A stretch of DNA of 64,000 bases, taken from positions 1-64,000 of the IMG/VR virus record IMGVR_UViG_3300003690_002850; one strand, written 5' to 3'. Positions within the stretch are counted from its first letter, which is position 1, and each line of letters starts with the position of its first letter. This DNA is from a virus. Of this stretch, positions 41,348 to 49,836 are shown in pieces. Both the position numbers and the translations under genes were made by a program. The notes beneath the pieces are model-generated. The model was not told the DNA's origin. It saw only the letters and a list, made by a program, of their open reading frames with translations, and searched no databases.

Positions 41348-42859
41348 TTAACCACCACCGCCACCGCCTTTTTTCTTCTCTTGTTCAATTCGTTCTTGTT
41401 GTTGTTTCGTCCATTTATCTACTTCAACAGGGTTAAACGGTATCTCTATAGTAGGTTTTGTGCTTTTCTTCGAAGTAGCGCTAGCTTGGCGCATATCTTC
41501 CCCTGTTGCTTTTATGTTGGCGTGCAGATCACGAACTTGCTCCGTTATTGATTTTGGTGGAGGTGCTAGCGCTTTGGCGGCCTTTGCGGCCGCAGCATCC
41601 GCGGCATCTTTTGCCCATGATACTTTCAAGCGTTCCATCACAGTCGTAATCGGCGGCCCTTCATGTACTTTTGGTACTTTTGTCATCGGGTTGGGTTTAC
41701 CCTCGGCCTTCGCTTTAGCTGCTTCCCGGGCATCTCTTGCCCAGGATTCTTTCAAGCGTTCCGTCACAGTCGTGATCCTTTCCCCCTCTGGGCCGCGCTC
41801 ATGAACTCGGCCTCCAGTTTTTAAAGGATCAAATAATGGTTCTATCCTAACATCTGTTTTCTTAGAAGTAGCGCTACCTTGCAGCATATCTTCCTTAGCG
41901 AGTTGTACGTTTTTCTCTGCAGCATCGAGTGTTAAATCTTCACCTCGTTTTAATCTATCCTGTTCTTCTTCTTTAGGTTCCTCAGTAGTATCATTAATAG
42001 GTTTTTGAGGAGCTGGTTCTTTTTGGTTGGACTGTAAAGAAAATTCAGCATCAGCATCAATTTCTTGTTGATCTAATGGTCCTCCATTAGGAAGATATGG
42101 AATTTCATGTTCTGTTGGTACCGGCATAAAATCTTCCATAATACCTTTTGCTAAGTTCGCACCTCGTACTGGTATACGGACATCGTATTTAGAAAATCTC
42201 CAACCTACTGCTATAGAGCCTAATTTTGTATCACCATCATACTCTGCAACATTAGCATCTTTTATTACATATGGGATACAATCTTTATATGTATATATTT
42301 TAGTAATCAATGGTGCACTATCATATGGGTTGTCATTTTGCTTCGATATAAAATATATTGATACATCTGTTGATAGTGGTCGGTCTCCTAAGTTACCATA
42401 TACACTGTATAATTGAACCCATGATCTAAATAAACTATCTATAATGCTTATATTAGTTTCAGAGAATTGTATATCTAAATCATTATCAGGAAATTCTCTT
42501 GATTCCATAAAAGGACCAACTGGTAATAATCCATTAATTAATGTACCTCTATTATTTACAGATGTAGTTTCCGTAGTAAGATTAACCCCTGTTGCTAAAA
42601 ACATCCAATTATTCCCACCACCAAAAAACGGTTCAAATACTTGTTTTTTAGCTAAATTCAAGCCAGTTGAGTTACCAGTACCGGGTCGTATTCCTAACTC
42701 ATTTACATTTGATTCTAGTACATAACCTGGTAGTTCATGAATTTGGACTAGAAAGAAATTTTGTGCAGCAGGGAAAGTTGAAAACTGTAGTAAAAGTTCA
42801 TAGAACTTTTGTCTAAGATCTGTTACACCAGAGCTTTCTAATTGAAGGCCAGCTGCCAT
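41348..42859 (-). CDS. Tail tube-fold protein with repeated C-terminal extension
   Basis: 503 residues in two parts. Residues 1-240 look like a tail-tube paralogue (gp54-like initiator candidate): FSTFPAAQNFFLVQIHELPG, FRSWVQLYSVYGN, YTYKDCIPYVI then DGDTKLGSIAVGWRF. Residues ~270-503 are charged, disordered and internally duplicated: ITTVTERLKESWARDA recurs as ITTVMERLKVSWAKDA, and SATSKKTDVRIEPLFDP as SATSKKSTKPTIEIPFNP. The extension DNA is noticeably GC-richer than its surroundings. It ends in a polyglycine tail. Confidence 0.5.
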   Translation of the reverse strand: MAAGLQLESSGVTDLRQKFYELLLQFSTFPAAQNFFLVQIHELPGYVLESNVNELGIRPGTGNSTGLNLAKKQVFEPFFGGGNNWMFLATGVNLTTETTSVNNRGTLINGLLPVGPFMESREFPDNDLDIQFSETNISIIDSLFRSWVQLYSVYGNLGDRPLSTDVSIYFISKQNDNPYDSAPLITKIYTYKDCIPYVIKDANVAEYDGDTKLGSIAVGWRFSKYDVRIPVRGANLAKGIMEDFMPVPTEHEIPYLPNGGPLDQQEIDADAEFSLQSNQKEPAPQKPINDTTEEPKEEEQDRLKRGEDLTLDAAEKNVQLAKEDMLQGSATSKKTDVRIEPLFDPLKTGGRVHERGPEGERITTVTERLKESWARDAREAAKAKAEGKPNPMTKVPKVHEGPPITTVMERLKVSWAKDAADAAAAKAAKALAPPPKSITEQVRDLHANIKATGEDMRQASATSKKSTKPTIEIPFNPVEVDKWTKQQQERIEQEKKKGGGGGG

Positions 42860-42866
42860 ATGTAAA

Positions 42867-42874
42867 TATTTAAG
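42867..42874 (-). promoter_or_regulatory. Late-type promoter, minus strand (CTTAAATA)
   Basis: CTTAAATA seven bases before the ATG at 42859. It overlaps the end region of the tail tube gene. Confidence 0.45.
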
Positions 42875-42878
42875 GCAA

Positions 42879-43469
42879 TTAACCTACTAGAGCGCCTGCT
42901 AATTTACCGACAGCATTAACAGTACCACGTATAGCAGGATCTCTCCTAAAGAATTGATATGCCATAGCTACAGTAACTGTAGCGACTTCTCCATCCCCAG
43001 ACATCGAATAACCGATCTCACCGCAGTCAACAGGAAAAACACCGTGAAGCTTATATGTACGCATTGGTTCGAATTTAGTGTTTAATTGAACTAATGTAAT
43101 AGTACTATTATTATGAAGGACGCCATCACCTGTAGTAGTTTCGTCATCATATGTTTCAGTTATCCAATTTTCCATTGCAATGCGGGCATTTGTTGTTGCA
43201 TCACAATAAAAATCAATTGTATAAGAATCACTGTTAGTATAAGAAACAGTACCGGGTACTCTAAATTCAAATCCATTATATGGTACTGGTTTTGTCGCAA
43301 TTGTTTTACCAGGGAGCGTTGCAGTTGTAGCATATACTAAATCGTCTTGTGTAAAGACAGGTATACCTTTATTAGCAATATCTAATACGCGGAATTGAAA
43401 GTCACGTGCAAAGTCCCTCGTTTGAGCTACCTTATAAAAATCTTGAATTGTTTGTTTAATATCAGCCAT
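42879..43469 (-). CDS. gp19: Tail tube protein gp19
   Basis: 196 residues (T4 gp19 is 163). Typical features are the N-terminal FARDFQFRVLDI, DLVYATTATLPGKTI, then VSYTNSDSYTIDFYCDATTN, ENWITETYDD and the ending strands YKLHGVFPVDCGEIGYS and VTVAMAYQFFRRD. It polymerises into the rigid inner tube. It follows the sheath gene, as in T4. A longer C-terminal tail is rich in Gly/Ala. Confidence 0.9.
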   Translation of the reverse strand: MADIKQTIQDFYKVAQTRDFARDFQFRVLDIANKGIPVFTQDDLVYATTATLPGKTIATKPVPYNGFEFRVPGTVSYTNSDSYTIDFYCDATTNARIAMENWITETYDDETTTGDGVLHNNSTITLVQLNTKFEPMRTYKLHGVFPVDCGEIGYSMSGDGEVATVTVAMAYQFFRRDPAIRGTVNAVGKLAGALVG

Positions 43470-43480
43470 GATGTTATAAT

Positions 43481-43488
43481 TATTTAGT
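43481..43488 (-). promoter_or_regulatory. Late-type promoter, minus strand (ACTAAATA)
   Basis: ACTAAATA eleven bases before the tail tube ATG at 43469, allowing independent expression of the very abundant tube protein. Confidence 0.5.
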
Positions 43489-43500
43489 GTTTACTTTAAT

Positions 43501-44574
43501 TTATTGTCCAACTATCTCCTGAAAACTAACGTCTGTGTTAACGGCGTAGAAGTTAACCAATATAAATTCTGCGGCACGAACGGGCTTCAAATAGATATCT
43601 ACTCTCAGTTCATTTTGATCGATAACACTAGCAGGGTTATTCCTATCGTCACAAATAATAAGGTAATCATATACACCTTCTGTTTGTTTACAATTTTCAA
43701 ACATCGGTGTTAATGTATTAACAACCTTGTTTCTTGTTAGGAACGTATTAGGTTCAAAGACAAAGAATTTCAATGTCTCTCGTGTTCTTTTCTCTAAGTC
43801 GAGGAACAACCTACGAACATTAATTCTATCAAATGCCGTGGGTGTCCGTTGCAACGTCTTTTGGCCAAATATAACTATTCCTTCACCAGGGAATTGTGTC
43901 ACAGGATTGATTGCAATTCTATATAATTGATCTCTTTGACGTTGTGTCGGGCTAATAGCAATATCATTTACACCACTAACAACACCGCGATTGAATCCAG
44001 CAGGTGCGTACCACGGTGCATATGCTGCATCGTTTTGTGCAAAGATCTTTGCAGCAACTCCAGAGAACGGAATCCAAGTTTGTGTACCACTTGTTCCATC
44101 TCCAACCTTTGCCCAGTTTCCATATGTTGTTGCAAAATTACTATTAGCAACACCAAATTGATGTCTTAAGGGCCAATACACATGCTTACTAAAGTTCTTA
44201 GATTTATCATCTAATACTTTTTGGCCAGGCGCTGAACCTTGAACAACTAATGGTCGGAATGCATCAGCAATAAAAATATGATCTTTTCTAGTCTCACGGG
44301 CAAATGATTCAAATTTATTGAATATAGTTCTATAATCGTCCCTATACCCTATTTGAGTAGTAGTTCCTTTCATGTTGGGATCTGCTGTATAGAATCCTGT
44401 CCCAGTGGTTGCATTACCAACATTTACAAAAGTAGTATCATCAAATGTAGATCCATTACCTAAGGCATGAATTGTTCCTAATCCAGCTTCAACGGTAACA
44501 TCCATTTGAAATACGTCAATATTACTACCAATTTCAAATATTCTAGTTAATTTATCTGGAATACTACCAATATT
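43501..44574 (-). CDS. gp18: Tail sheath protein gp18, C-terminal part (after frameshift)
   Basis: Read from 44574 this frame begins NIGSIPDKLTRIFEIGSNID and continues through the conserved sheath C-terminus (VFQMDVTVEAGLG, NVRRLFLDLEKRTRE, then FVFEPNTFLTRNKV and the final LRVDIYLKPVRAAEFI). It has no start of its own except an internal Met inside the domain (44505), which would be an unlikely start. It continues the sheath N-terminal part after a one-base shift at 44573-44577. The tube and baseplate contacts of gp18 depend on this region. Confidence 0.85.
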   Translation of the reverse strand, partial: NIGSIPDKLTRIFEIGSNIDVFQMDVTVEAGLGTIHALGNGSTFDDTTFVNVGNATTGTGFYTADPNMKGTTTQIGYRDDYRTIFNKFESFARETRKDHIFIADAFRPLVVQGSAPGQKVLDDKSKNFSKHVYWPLRHQFGVANSNFATTYGNWAKVGDGTSGTQTWIPFSGVAAKIFAQNDAAYAPWYAPAGFNRGVVSGVNDIAISPTQRQRDQLYRIAINPVTQFPGEGIVIFGQKTLQRTPTAFDRINVRRLFLDLEKRTRETLKFFVFEPNTFLTRNKVVNTLTPMFENCKQTEGVYDYLIICDDRNNPASVIDQNELRVDIYLKPVRAAEFILVNFYAVNTDVSFQEIVGQ

Positions 44575-46181
44575 TTTATTGGGAACAATCCTTGTTCTTT
44601 AGCATAATTAACTGAACCTCTTAGGCCAGCTACCGTACCGCCACGCGCGCTTTGCGCCAAAGTAGCTGTTGTATCCAAAGCAGTTTGTAAGCAACCAGCA
44701 TTTGTACTATTAGTATGAATCGCTCGTACAAACTTTTTAGGTGCACCACCAGCAGCAGTCCACGAACCACTATGGGTACTAATATATGGATTTACTAAAA
44801 CTTTAACATTAGGAGATCCTGTTTCAACATTTTCAATGAAAATTGATTTTTGTCCTCCACCGTTTTCGTCTTGAACTTTTCTAGACGCATCTAATGAACC
44901 AGTATATCCTTCTGCTAAGAATTGTGTTAGTTCAATTTCAGAATTTGAGAATGGAGTATTTCTAATCTTAAAAACACCTAAATTAATTGTATCAATAAAT
45001 TCTGCGCCTAATTCCCACTTGGAAATATTTTCAAGAGATTTACTTACACTACTCTTTTCATCTGTTGCTGATCCAGATAGTGAAAAATCAATTCTTGATG
45101 TCGGTACAGTTGCATACTGCGCTGGTGCTTTATTTCCTGTAGAAGTTGTAGTGTAAACATAAGCTCCTGCAGCATCATATGGTGTTGATGGGTTAGTATG
45201 TGAACTATCTGAAATAGCTGCATAATAACCTTCAAAATTGTCGTTAATATAAGTAGCGCCTTTATTTAAAACAATAATACCAGCTTTACCTAAATCTGTC
45301 GTTGAGGCGGTAAATGTATTAGCAGCGCCAGCAGATAAATCATTTGACCAAGTAATGTTACCATCCTTAACTGCATTATATTGTGTTTCGGTTAATTCAA
45401 TTAGTGTTGGGTTACCGATAACATAGTAATTAGATGAACTTAAGGACTTTGTTGTTCCGTTATTACCATCAAATGTAAACATACCAAAATAGGAAGCAGC
45501 TGTACTGTGTACCTCACCCGCTACTAATGATGTGCCTGTTGCCGTAAGAGCAGAGAACTCAGAAGTTGTACCCCACGATTGGGCCGCTGATGAAATAGCA
45601 GATAATGTTACATTAGTCCGGCTACCGACAGTACCATTATCCACTAATGGTACATAATCGTTTGTCTTTGCAGAAACATAAGTTAAATTATCATTTGCAT
45701 CTTTAAGAATTAATTCGACACCAAGATCTGATCCACCATATGTACCAGACCCGTCGTCAACGAATTGCTCCTGTGTAGCGCTTATCATACCCATAGTATT
45801 TTTATTAAGATATAAAGAACCAGTAGTAGCATTAAATCCTGTAACTGTGGCGGTGTTAAGAGCGTTAACAGGATAAACTAGAGCAGAGTATCTCCGGTCG
45901 CCGGTGTTGCCGCCATAAGGTATACGAGAAACAAACACATTGGCGTCACTATTAAACACTTGACGCGCCGTATGATAAAAATATCTCTCGGCGGAGTTTG
46001 TCGGCTTGCCGTAAATTTCTTGAAACTCTGCGAACGTACCAACATTAAAAATTTCATCTGTTGGCCCTTGATCAGAGAATCCGGCGATAAATACACTTGT
46101 TCCTACTGCGGCAGCGGGACGCTGTGTTAAATCGATTTCCCTTATTTCTACACCTGGTGATTGAATTGTTCGTCTACTCAT
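44547..46181 (-). CDS. gp18: Tail sheath protein gp18, N-terminal part (frame ends early)
   Basis: Start set at 46181 (MSRRTIQSPGVEIREIDL), the classical sheath N-terminus, with an AAAGGT Shine-Dalgarno and a late element upstream. It continues through GTSVFIAGFSDQGPT, a long variable insertion, and the conserved GLRGSVNYAKEQGLFPIK, then runs out of frame at a run of five A (44573-44577, complement) and stops at 44547. Joined with the following part by a -1 shift it gives about 893 residues, longer than T4 gp18 (659) because of the inserted domain. Either programmed frameshifting or an indel error. Confidence 0.88.
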   Translation of the reverse strand: MSRRTIQSPGVEIREIDLTQRPAAAVGTSVFIAGFSDQGPTDEIFNVGTFAEFQEIYGKPTNSAERYFYHTARQVFNSDANVFVSRIPYGGNTGDRRYSALVYPVNALNTATVTGFNATTGSLYLNKNTMGMISATQEQFVDDGSGTYGGSDLGVELILKDANDNLTYVSAKTNDYVPLVDNGTVGSRTNVTLSAISSAAQSWGTTSEFSALTATGTSLVAGEVHSTAASYFGMFTFDGNNGTTKSLSSSNYYVIGNPTLIELTETQYNAVKDGNITWSNDLSAGAANTFTASTTDLGKAGIIVLNKGATYINDNFEGYYAAISDSSHTNPSTPYDAAGAYVYTTTSTGNKAPAQYATVPTSRIDFSLSGSATDEKSSVSKSLENISKWELGAEFIDTINLGVFKIRNTPFSNSEIELTQFLAEGYTGSLDASRKVQDENGGGQKSIFIENVETGSPNVKVLVNPYISTHSGSWTAAGGAPKKFVRAIHTNSTNAGCLQTALDTTATLAQSARGGTVAGLRGSVNYAKEQGLFPIKILVVFQIN

Positions 46182-46198
46182 AGTAAAACCTTTACAAT

Positions 46199-46206
46199 TA
46201 TTTATT
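46199..46206 (-). promoter_or_regulatory. Late-type promoter, minus strand (AATAAATA)
   Basis: AATAAATA 17 bases before the sheath ATG at 46181. Unlike most late genes here, the spacing leaves room for a leader with a ribosome binding site (AAAGGT), which fits high-level sheath synthesis. Confidence 0.6.
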
Positions 46207-46228
46207 GTTTTCCGTGGACATATTTTAG

Positions 46229-46255
46229 TTGATTTGGCAAAATAAGCATTATAAT
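46229..46255 (+). promoter_or_regulatory. Possible sigma70-type promoter for rmlA, overlapping a late core
   Basis: TTGATT (46229-46234) and TATAAT (46250-46255) with a 15-base spacer; the ATG at 46264 is nine bases after the -10. An exact TATAAATA (46255-46262) overlaps it but ends only one base before the ATG, so it is badly placed as a late promoter for this start. Confidence 0.5.
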
Positions 46256-46263
46256 ATAAATAT

Positions 46264-47130
46264 ATGAAAGGTATCATTCTAGCTGGTGGTACAGGATCAA
46301 GAGTTTATCCTAGTACTAAAACAGTTTCAAAGCAACTTTTACCGATTTATGATAAACCTACTATCTATTATCCTTTATCGACTTTAATAAAGTTAGGGAT
46401 AAAAGATATAATGATTATTACTAATGCTCAAGCATACCCTCACTTGTTATATTTGTTTCATCAAACAGATAAATTCCGACCATATTTAGGGATTAATTTT
46501 ACTTTTAAAGTACAAATGTATCCTGCTGGTATAGCTGAGGCATTAATTATTGCCGAAGCTTGGCAAGGGGATGATGATGTATGTTTAATCTTAGGAGATA
46601 ATATTTTTACTGGTATACGTAAACCGAAGCTTAATAATGGTACTGAGGCTTGTGTTGTAAGTTATAAGGTTTCAAATCCGTCTGATTATGGTGTTATAGA
46701 GCTTGATGCAACTGAAACAATAGTTTCTATAGAAGAAAAACCAAATGTTCCTGCTAGTAATTTAGCAGTAACAGGTATTTATTTTTATAATAATACAGCA
46801 GGGGAGCGGGCGCGAGCGTTAAAGCCGTCCGCGAGAGGTGAATTAGAAATTACTGATTTAAATAAAAGTTATTTACAGGATAATGTACTAGGTCATAGTA
46901 GTTTAAATAGTAATTATGCCTGGTTTGATACCGGTAATCCTGATGAAATGTTTGCTGCTTCCATGTATGTAAAGTCTATACAAGATAGAACCAATACAAT
47001 GATTGGTTGTATTGAAGGAGAGTCATGGAAACAGGGTAATATTAAATATGAAGAATTACAAAAAATTGTCGATAAAATGCCTGCATGTTCATATAAGACA
47101 AATATTGTAATGAGCTATTATTTTGATTAA
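46264..47130 (+). CDS. rmlA: Glucose-1-phosphate thymidylyltransferase (RmlA)
   Basis: 288 residues, full length for short-form RmlA. N-terminal nucleotide-binding signature LAGGTGSRVYPSTK (6-19) then SKQLLPIYDKPTIYYPLSTL, the metal-binding LGDNIF, VEEKP-like SIEEKPNVPASNLAVTGIYF and the C-terminal WFDTGNPDEM. It makes dTDP-glucose from dTTP and glucose-1-phosphate, the first step of dTDP-deoxysugar synthesis. The other pathway genes lie at 56574-59036 on the opposite strand. The gene is intact, unlike its partners. Confidence 0.95.
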   Translation: MKGIILAGGTGSRVYPSTKTVSKQLLPIYDKPTIYYPLSTLIKLGIKDIMIITNAQAYPHLLYLFHQTDKFRPYLGINFTFKVQMYPAGIAEALIIAEAWQGDDDVCLILGDNIFTGIRKPKLNNGTEACVVSYKVSNPSDYGVIELDATETIVSIEEKPNVPASNLAVTGIYFYNNTAGERARALKPSARGELEITDLNKSYLQDNVLGHSSLNSNYAWFDTGNPDEMFAASMYVKSIQDRTNTMIGCIEGESWKQGNIKYEELQKIVDKMPACSYKTNIVMSYYFD

Positions 47131-47133
47131 ATA
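47126..47133 (+). promoter_or_regulatory. Late-type promoter (ATTAAATA)
   Basis: ATTAAATA overlaps the rmlA stop and ends five bases before the ferredoxin ATG at 47139. Confidence 0.5.
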
Positions 47134-47138
47134 CTTTT

Positions 47139-47378
47139 ATGGCAGATGTTGATGATAAGGTATCTGAAAGCATAGTAGGAAAATATTATGTAGATACGCA
47201 ATGTATTGATTGTGATTTGTGTCGCGAAACAGCAAGAGATAATTTTACCAGGCATTCAGAGGAAGGTTATTCATATGTTTACAAGCAACCTCAAAATGAA
47301 GAAGAAGAGGAGTTATGTAAAGAGGCTATGGAGAATTGTCCAGTCGACGCAATCGGGGATGATGGTGATACTAAATAA
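47139..47378 (+). CDS. 4Fe-4S ferredoxin
   Basis: 79 residues. Cysteines in CIDCDLC (22, 25, 28) and CPVDAIG (67) form one 4Fe-4S site of the monocluster bacterial ferredoxin type; C60 is extra. VPGKYYVD-like VGKYYVDTQ and GYSYVYKQP also match bacterial ferredoxins. It would carry electrons for a host or phage reductase; the partner is not visible here. It is bacterial-type, unlike the plant-type 2Fe-2S ferredoxins of cyanophages. A late-type promoter lies upstream. Confidence 0.88.
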   Translation: MADVDDKVSESIVGKYYVDTQCIDCDLCRETARDNFTRHSEEGYSYVYKQPQNEEEEELCKEAMENCPVDAIGDDGDTK

Positions 47379-47382
47379 CGAA

Positions 47383-47586
47383 ATGCCAAATAAAGAACAC
47401 AACTGTCGTGCACGGGGCCTTGTACACCGAAACGAACGTTGGATTCAAAATTCTACACACGAATATGATCCGTACCACAAGTGGTATGGAATACTTTTAT
47501 ATGCATATAGACAACATGAACTCGATGAGGAAGAAGAAACGGATGGTTGTCCTGTAGAAGCGATAGGTAATGACGGTGATGCTTAA
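47383..47586 (+). CDS. Small protein with ferredoxin-like C-terminal motif, 67 aa
   Basis: Begins four bases after the ferredoxin stop. The end, DGCPVEAIGNDGDA, nearly repeats the ferredoxin end NCPVDAIGDDGDTK, and YDPYHKWYGILLYAYRQHE fills the middle, but the CxxCxxC binding loop is absent (only NC near residue 7). It looks like a decayed or repurposed duplicate that cannot hold a normal cluster. The stop overlaps the converging minus-strand gene in a TTAA. Confidence 0.55.
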   Translation: MPNKEHNCRARGLVHRNERWIQNSTHEYDPYHKWYGILLYAYRQHELDEEEETDGCPVEAIGNDGDA

Positions 47587-47798
47587 ATTTGAGTCCCGAC
47601 TGTTCCTTCAATATTATAATATTGTAAGTATTTCTTTACTTCATTAATATCTACAAAATATTCCGGTAACAATTCTCCGTCTTTACTTACCTCTGAACTT
47701 GATACAATAAATTGCCCAGTCCTTTCTATAATAACTGTTTTATTTTTTATATTATATATAAAGTCAGGGTATGATTCTAATAGTCGCCTCATATTCAT
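47583..47798 (-). CDS. Small hypothetical protein, 71 aa
   Basis: A compact strand/helix pattern (YNIKNKTVIIERTGQFIVSS, VDINEVKKYLQYY). Not recognised. It directly follows the tube-fold gene in the leftward direction and is probably part of the terminase transcript. Confidence 0.5.
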   Translation of the reverse strand: MNMRRLLESYPDFIYNIKNKTVIIERTGQFIVSSSEVSKDGELLPEYFVDINEVKKYLQYYNIEGTVGTQI

Positions 47799-47800
47799 AA

Positions 47801-48388
47801 TTAAATTAATTTTGCTTCTAGTCTTGTAAACTCAAAAGTAGCAGCTGAAGTAATTTCTTCACTAATAGCATAGTTCCATTTAATTTCGGTTAATTTAGTT
47901 GGAAAGGCTCCAATATAGTCCCATTGGATTTTACGGTTTTCATATTCATCTAAACCGTATACTGTTAAATTAGATGAATATATAGGAAGTTGTTGAGAAG
48001 GACTCATTAACTCTTGAGCCGATTTATATTTTATAATATCATCTTCATTAAAATTACCAGTTTTAATATCATTAATAATATCAAGCCATTTATATATTGC
48101 CCAATAATTTTTAAATTCGTTATCAATTTTAAAATCTATATTTAAAGATTCATATGACGGGCGAGCGTGAGAGCTAACTTTTATAGTTTGTGCTCCATAT
48201 GGAACAGTTTTTTCAGGTATACTAATAGTAGGTGTAACAGCTCCAGCAATACTAATTTCTAAGCTATTAGCGTCAATTCTATTTGTATTTCTAGTTATAT
48301 TATCTACGATATTTTTTATACCTTCGGGTAAGTTTAAAATTAGTATAAATTTATCTTGTCTATTTTTATTAAGTGGTGCTTGGTTCAT
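47801..48388 (-). CDS. Tail tube-fold protein (gp19/gp54-like)
   Basis: 195 residues. The order of elements resembles a tail tube subunit: SHARPSYESLNIDFKID then a helix with NYWAIYKWLDIINDI, SSNLTVYGLDEYENRKIQWDY, and the closing IGAFPTKLTEIKWNYA and TSAATFEFTRLEAK strands. It is the second or third tube-like protein in the window, so it may be a tube initiator or terminator rather than the main tube. Its start overlaps the terminase stop by four bases. Confidence 0.6.
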   Translation of the reverse strand: MNQAPLNKNRQDKFILILNLPEGIKNIVDNITRNTNRIDANSLEISIAGAVTPTISIPEKTVPYGAQTIKVSSHARPSYESLNIDFKIDNEFKNYWAIYKWLDIINDIKTGNFNEDDIIKYKSAQELMSPSQQLPIYSSNLTVYGLDEYENRKIQWDYIGAFPTKLTEIKWNYAISEEITSAATFEFTRLEAKLI

Positions 48389-49827
48389 AGTTTAACATAT
48401 CCTTGTGCTTCTAATTCGTCCATATCTGCATTATAGTTAGGACCTGTGTCCTCATTAAAAATATTTATATCTGTAAAGTGAACCTCATGTGGTTTCCAGG
48501 TATCGTCAATATTTTGCATTTTATAATCTTGTAGAAAGTTGCTAAACTTTTGATCGATATATGGTCCTAGTTCTATTTTTGCAGGCCGTTGATTATCATC
48601 AATTTCTACAACATTGTAATATTTTTGTATAACGCTATTTTCTAATATTAATAATGCCCATACCATTGCCATAACTCTATCATCATGATCAAATCCAGGT
48701 TGTGCCGCCCAAGACCCATTAGGATATCTTACAAAATTTTTCATTTCTACGACAGTAGGTTTTGATTTTATATCGACACACTTAATATCATTAACCCAAT
48801 ATCTCATATTAGTAATACCTTTATATTTGGTATTAGTATGAGCATACACTCCTATCCTATCATATTTTATTTGACCTATTTTAGGAGACCAATTAACTAT
48901 GTTTTTATAATTATATTGGTGATATAAATTATCGACTACCTGACTACCACAATTATTTCTTTCTATTAATACAGGGGGTGCTCCCCAGTGATAACATATA
49001 TCACGGACTTTAGTAGTAAACTCAAATGGATTGATTTCATTAGATGCATATTCTGCGACTTGTTTTATATCTTGTAACTCAGTTATATCTAAGACTTGTA
49101 TAACGCTAAAATTTTGACCGACACCTTCTGCTACATCAACTCCAATAGTATATAAATGATCTTTATCAGGCTCAGTCCATATTTTATAACAACCATCATC
49201 AAACACATATGTTGGTTCTGTTGCATTTGCTAATAATTTTTCAAAAAAGATTTCATCAATAAATGAATCACCGGTATCAAGAAACTTACAATCAAACTCT
49301 TGCGCAAAGGCTTCTTCACTGCCTATAGATTTAATTGTGTCAATTTTCCATTCCTCATCGCGACCAGGAACTTCATGCCATAATATTTTTTCTGCTTGCC
49401 AGTTGTTTATTCCTTTTACTGCTTCTGTGTATAATGTATGAAATAAATTACCACTACCGTTTGGAGTAGATGCTACAAATATTTTAGATTTTGTTGAGGC
49501 AGAAATAATAGGATATACTGACTTCCAAAAAGATTCAACGAGATTATTTGGGATAAACGCTAACTCATCTAAAATTAATACATTAACAGATTCACCACGA
49601 CCGGCGTCTGAGCTTGTAGTACTAATACCAATACTACTACCATTGGCTAATTTCATAGAAGTTTTACCATACTCTACAACTCCAGGTTTTAAATAATTTG
49701 GTAAATTCTCGTATGCAAGTCTAACTCGTGAAAAAATACTAATAGCAGTTTGTTCTTTATTAGCAACAATTAATATACGTTGATCGTCTTGAAAACAAGC
49801 AATCCATAGAGCATAAATTGTCATCAT
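48385..49827 (-). CDS. gp17: Large terminase gp17, main part (N-terminus separated by in-frame stop)
   Basis: The frame resumes after the stop as KTTMMTIYALWIACF and covers the rest of the ATPase (Walker B VLILDELAF, motif STPNGSGNLF) and the nuclease domain (GVDVAEGVGQNFSVIQV, VLIERNNCGSQVVDN, FDHDDRVMAMVW). It packages DNA into the prohead and cuts concatemers. The first possible Met (49827) is beyond the Walker A, so this fragment alone cannot be functional. Compared with relatives about 15 residues containing the start of the P-loop (R-Q-x-G) are missing. Confidence 0.92.
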   Translation of the reverse strand: MMTIYALWIACFQDDQRILIVANKEQTAISIFSRVRLAYENLPNYLKPGVVEYGKTSMKLANGSSIGISTTSSDAGRGESVNVLILDELAFIPNNLVESFWKSVYPIISASTKSKIFVASTPNGSGNLFHTLYTEAVKGINNWQAEKILWHEVPGRDEEWKIDTIKSIGSEEAFAQEFDCKFLDTGDSFIDEIFFEKLLANATEPTYVFDDGCYKIWTEPDKDHLYTIGVDVAEGVGQNFSVIQVLDITELQDIKQVAEYASNEINPFEFTTKVRDICYHWGAPPVLIERNNCGSQVVDNLYHQYNYKNIVNWSPKIGQIKYDRIGVYAHTNTKYKGITNMRYWVNDIKCVDIKSKPTVVEMKNFVRYPNGSWAAQPGFDHDDRVMAMVWALLILENSVIQKYYNVVEIDDNQRPAKIELGPYIDQKFSNFLQDYKMQNIDDTWKPHEVHFTDINIFNEDTGPNYNADMDELEAQGYVKL

Positions 49828-49836
49828 AGTAGTTTT

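Noticed and set aside
44505-44574. Met 44505 as the true start of a separate second sheath gene
   Set aside because: It falls inside the conserved VFQMDVTVEAG strand, has no ribosome site or promoter, and the frame upstream of it is perfect sheath sequence, so the two parts belong to one gene.
47206-47586. 126-residue frame overlapping the ferredoxin
   Set aside because: Its first half is out of frame with the convincing ferredoxin; only the part from ATG 47383 is kept as a gene.
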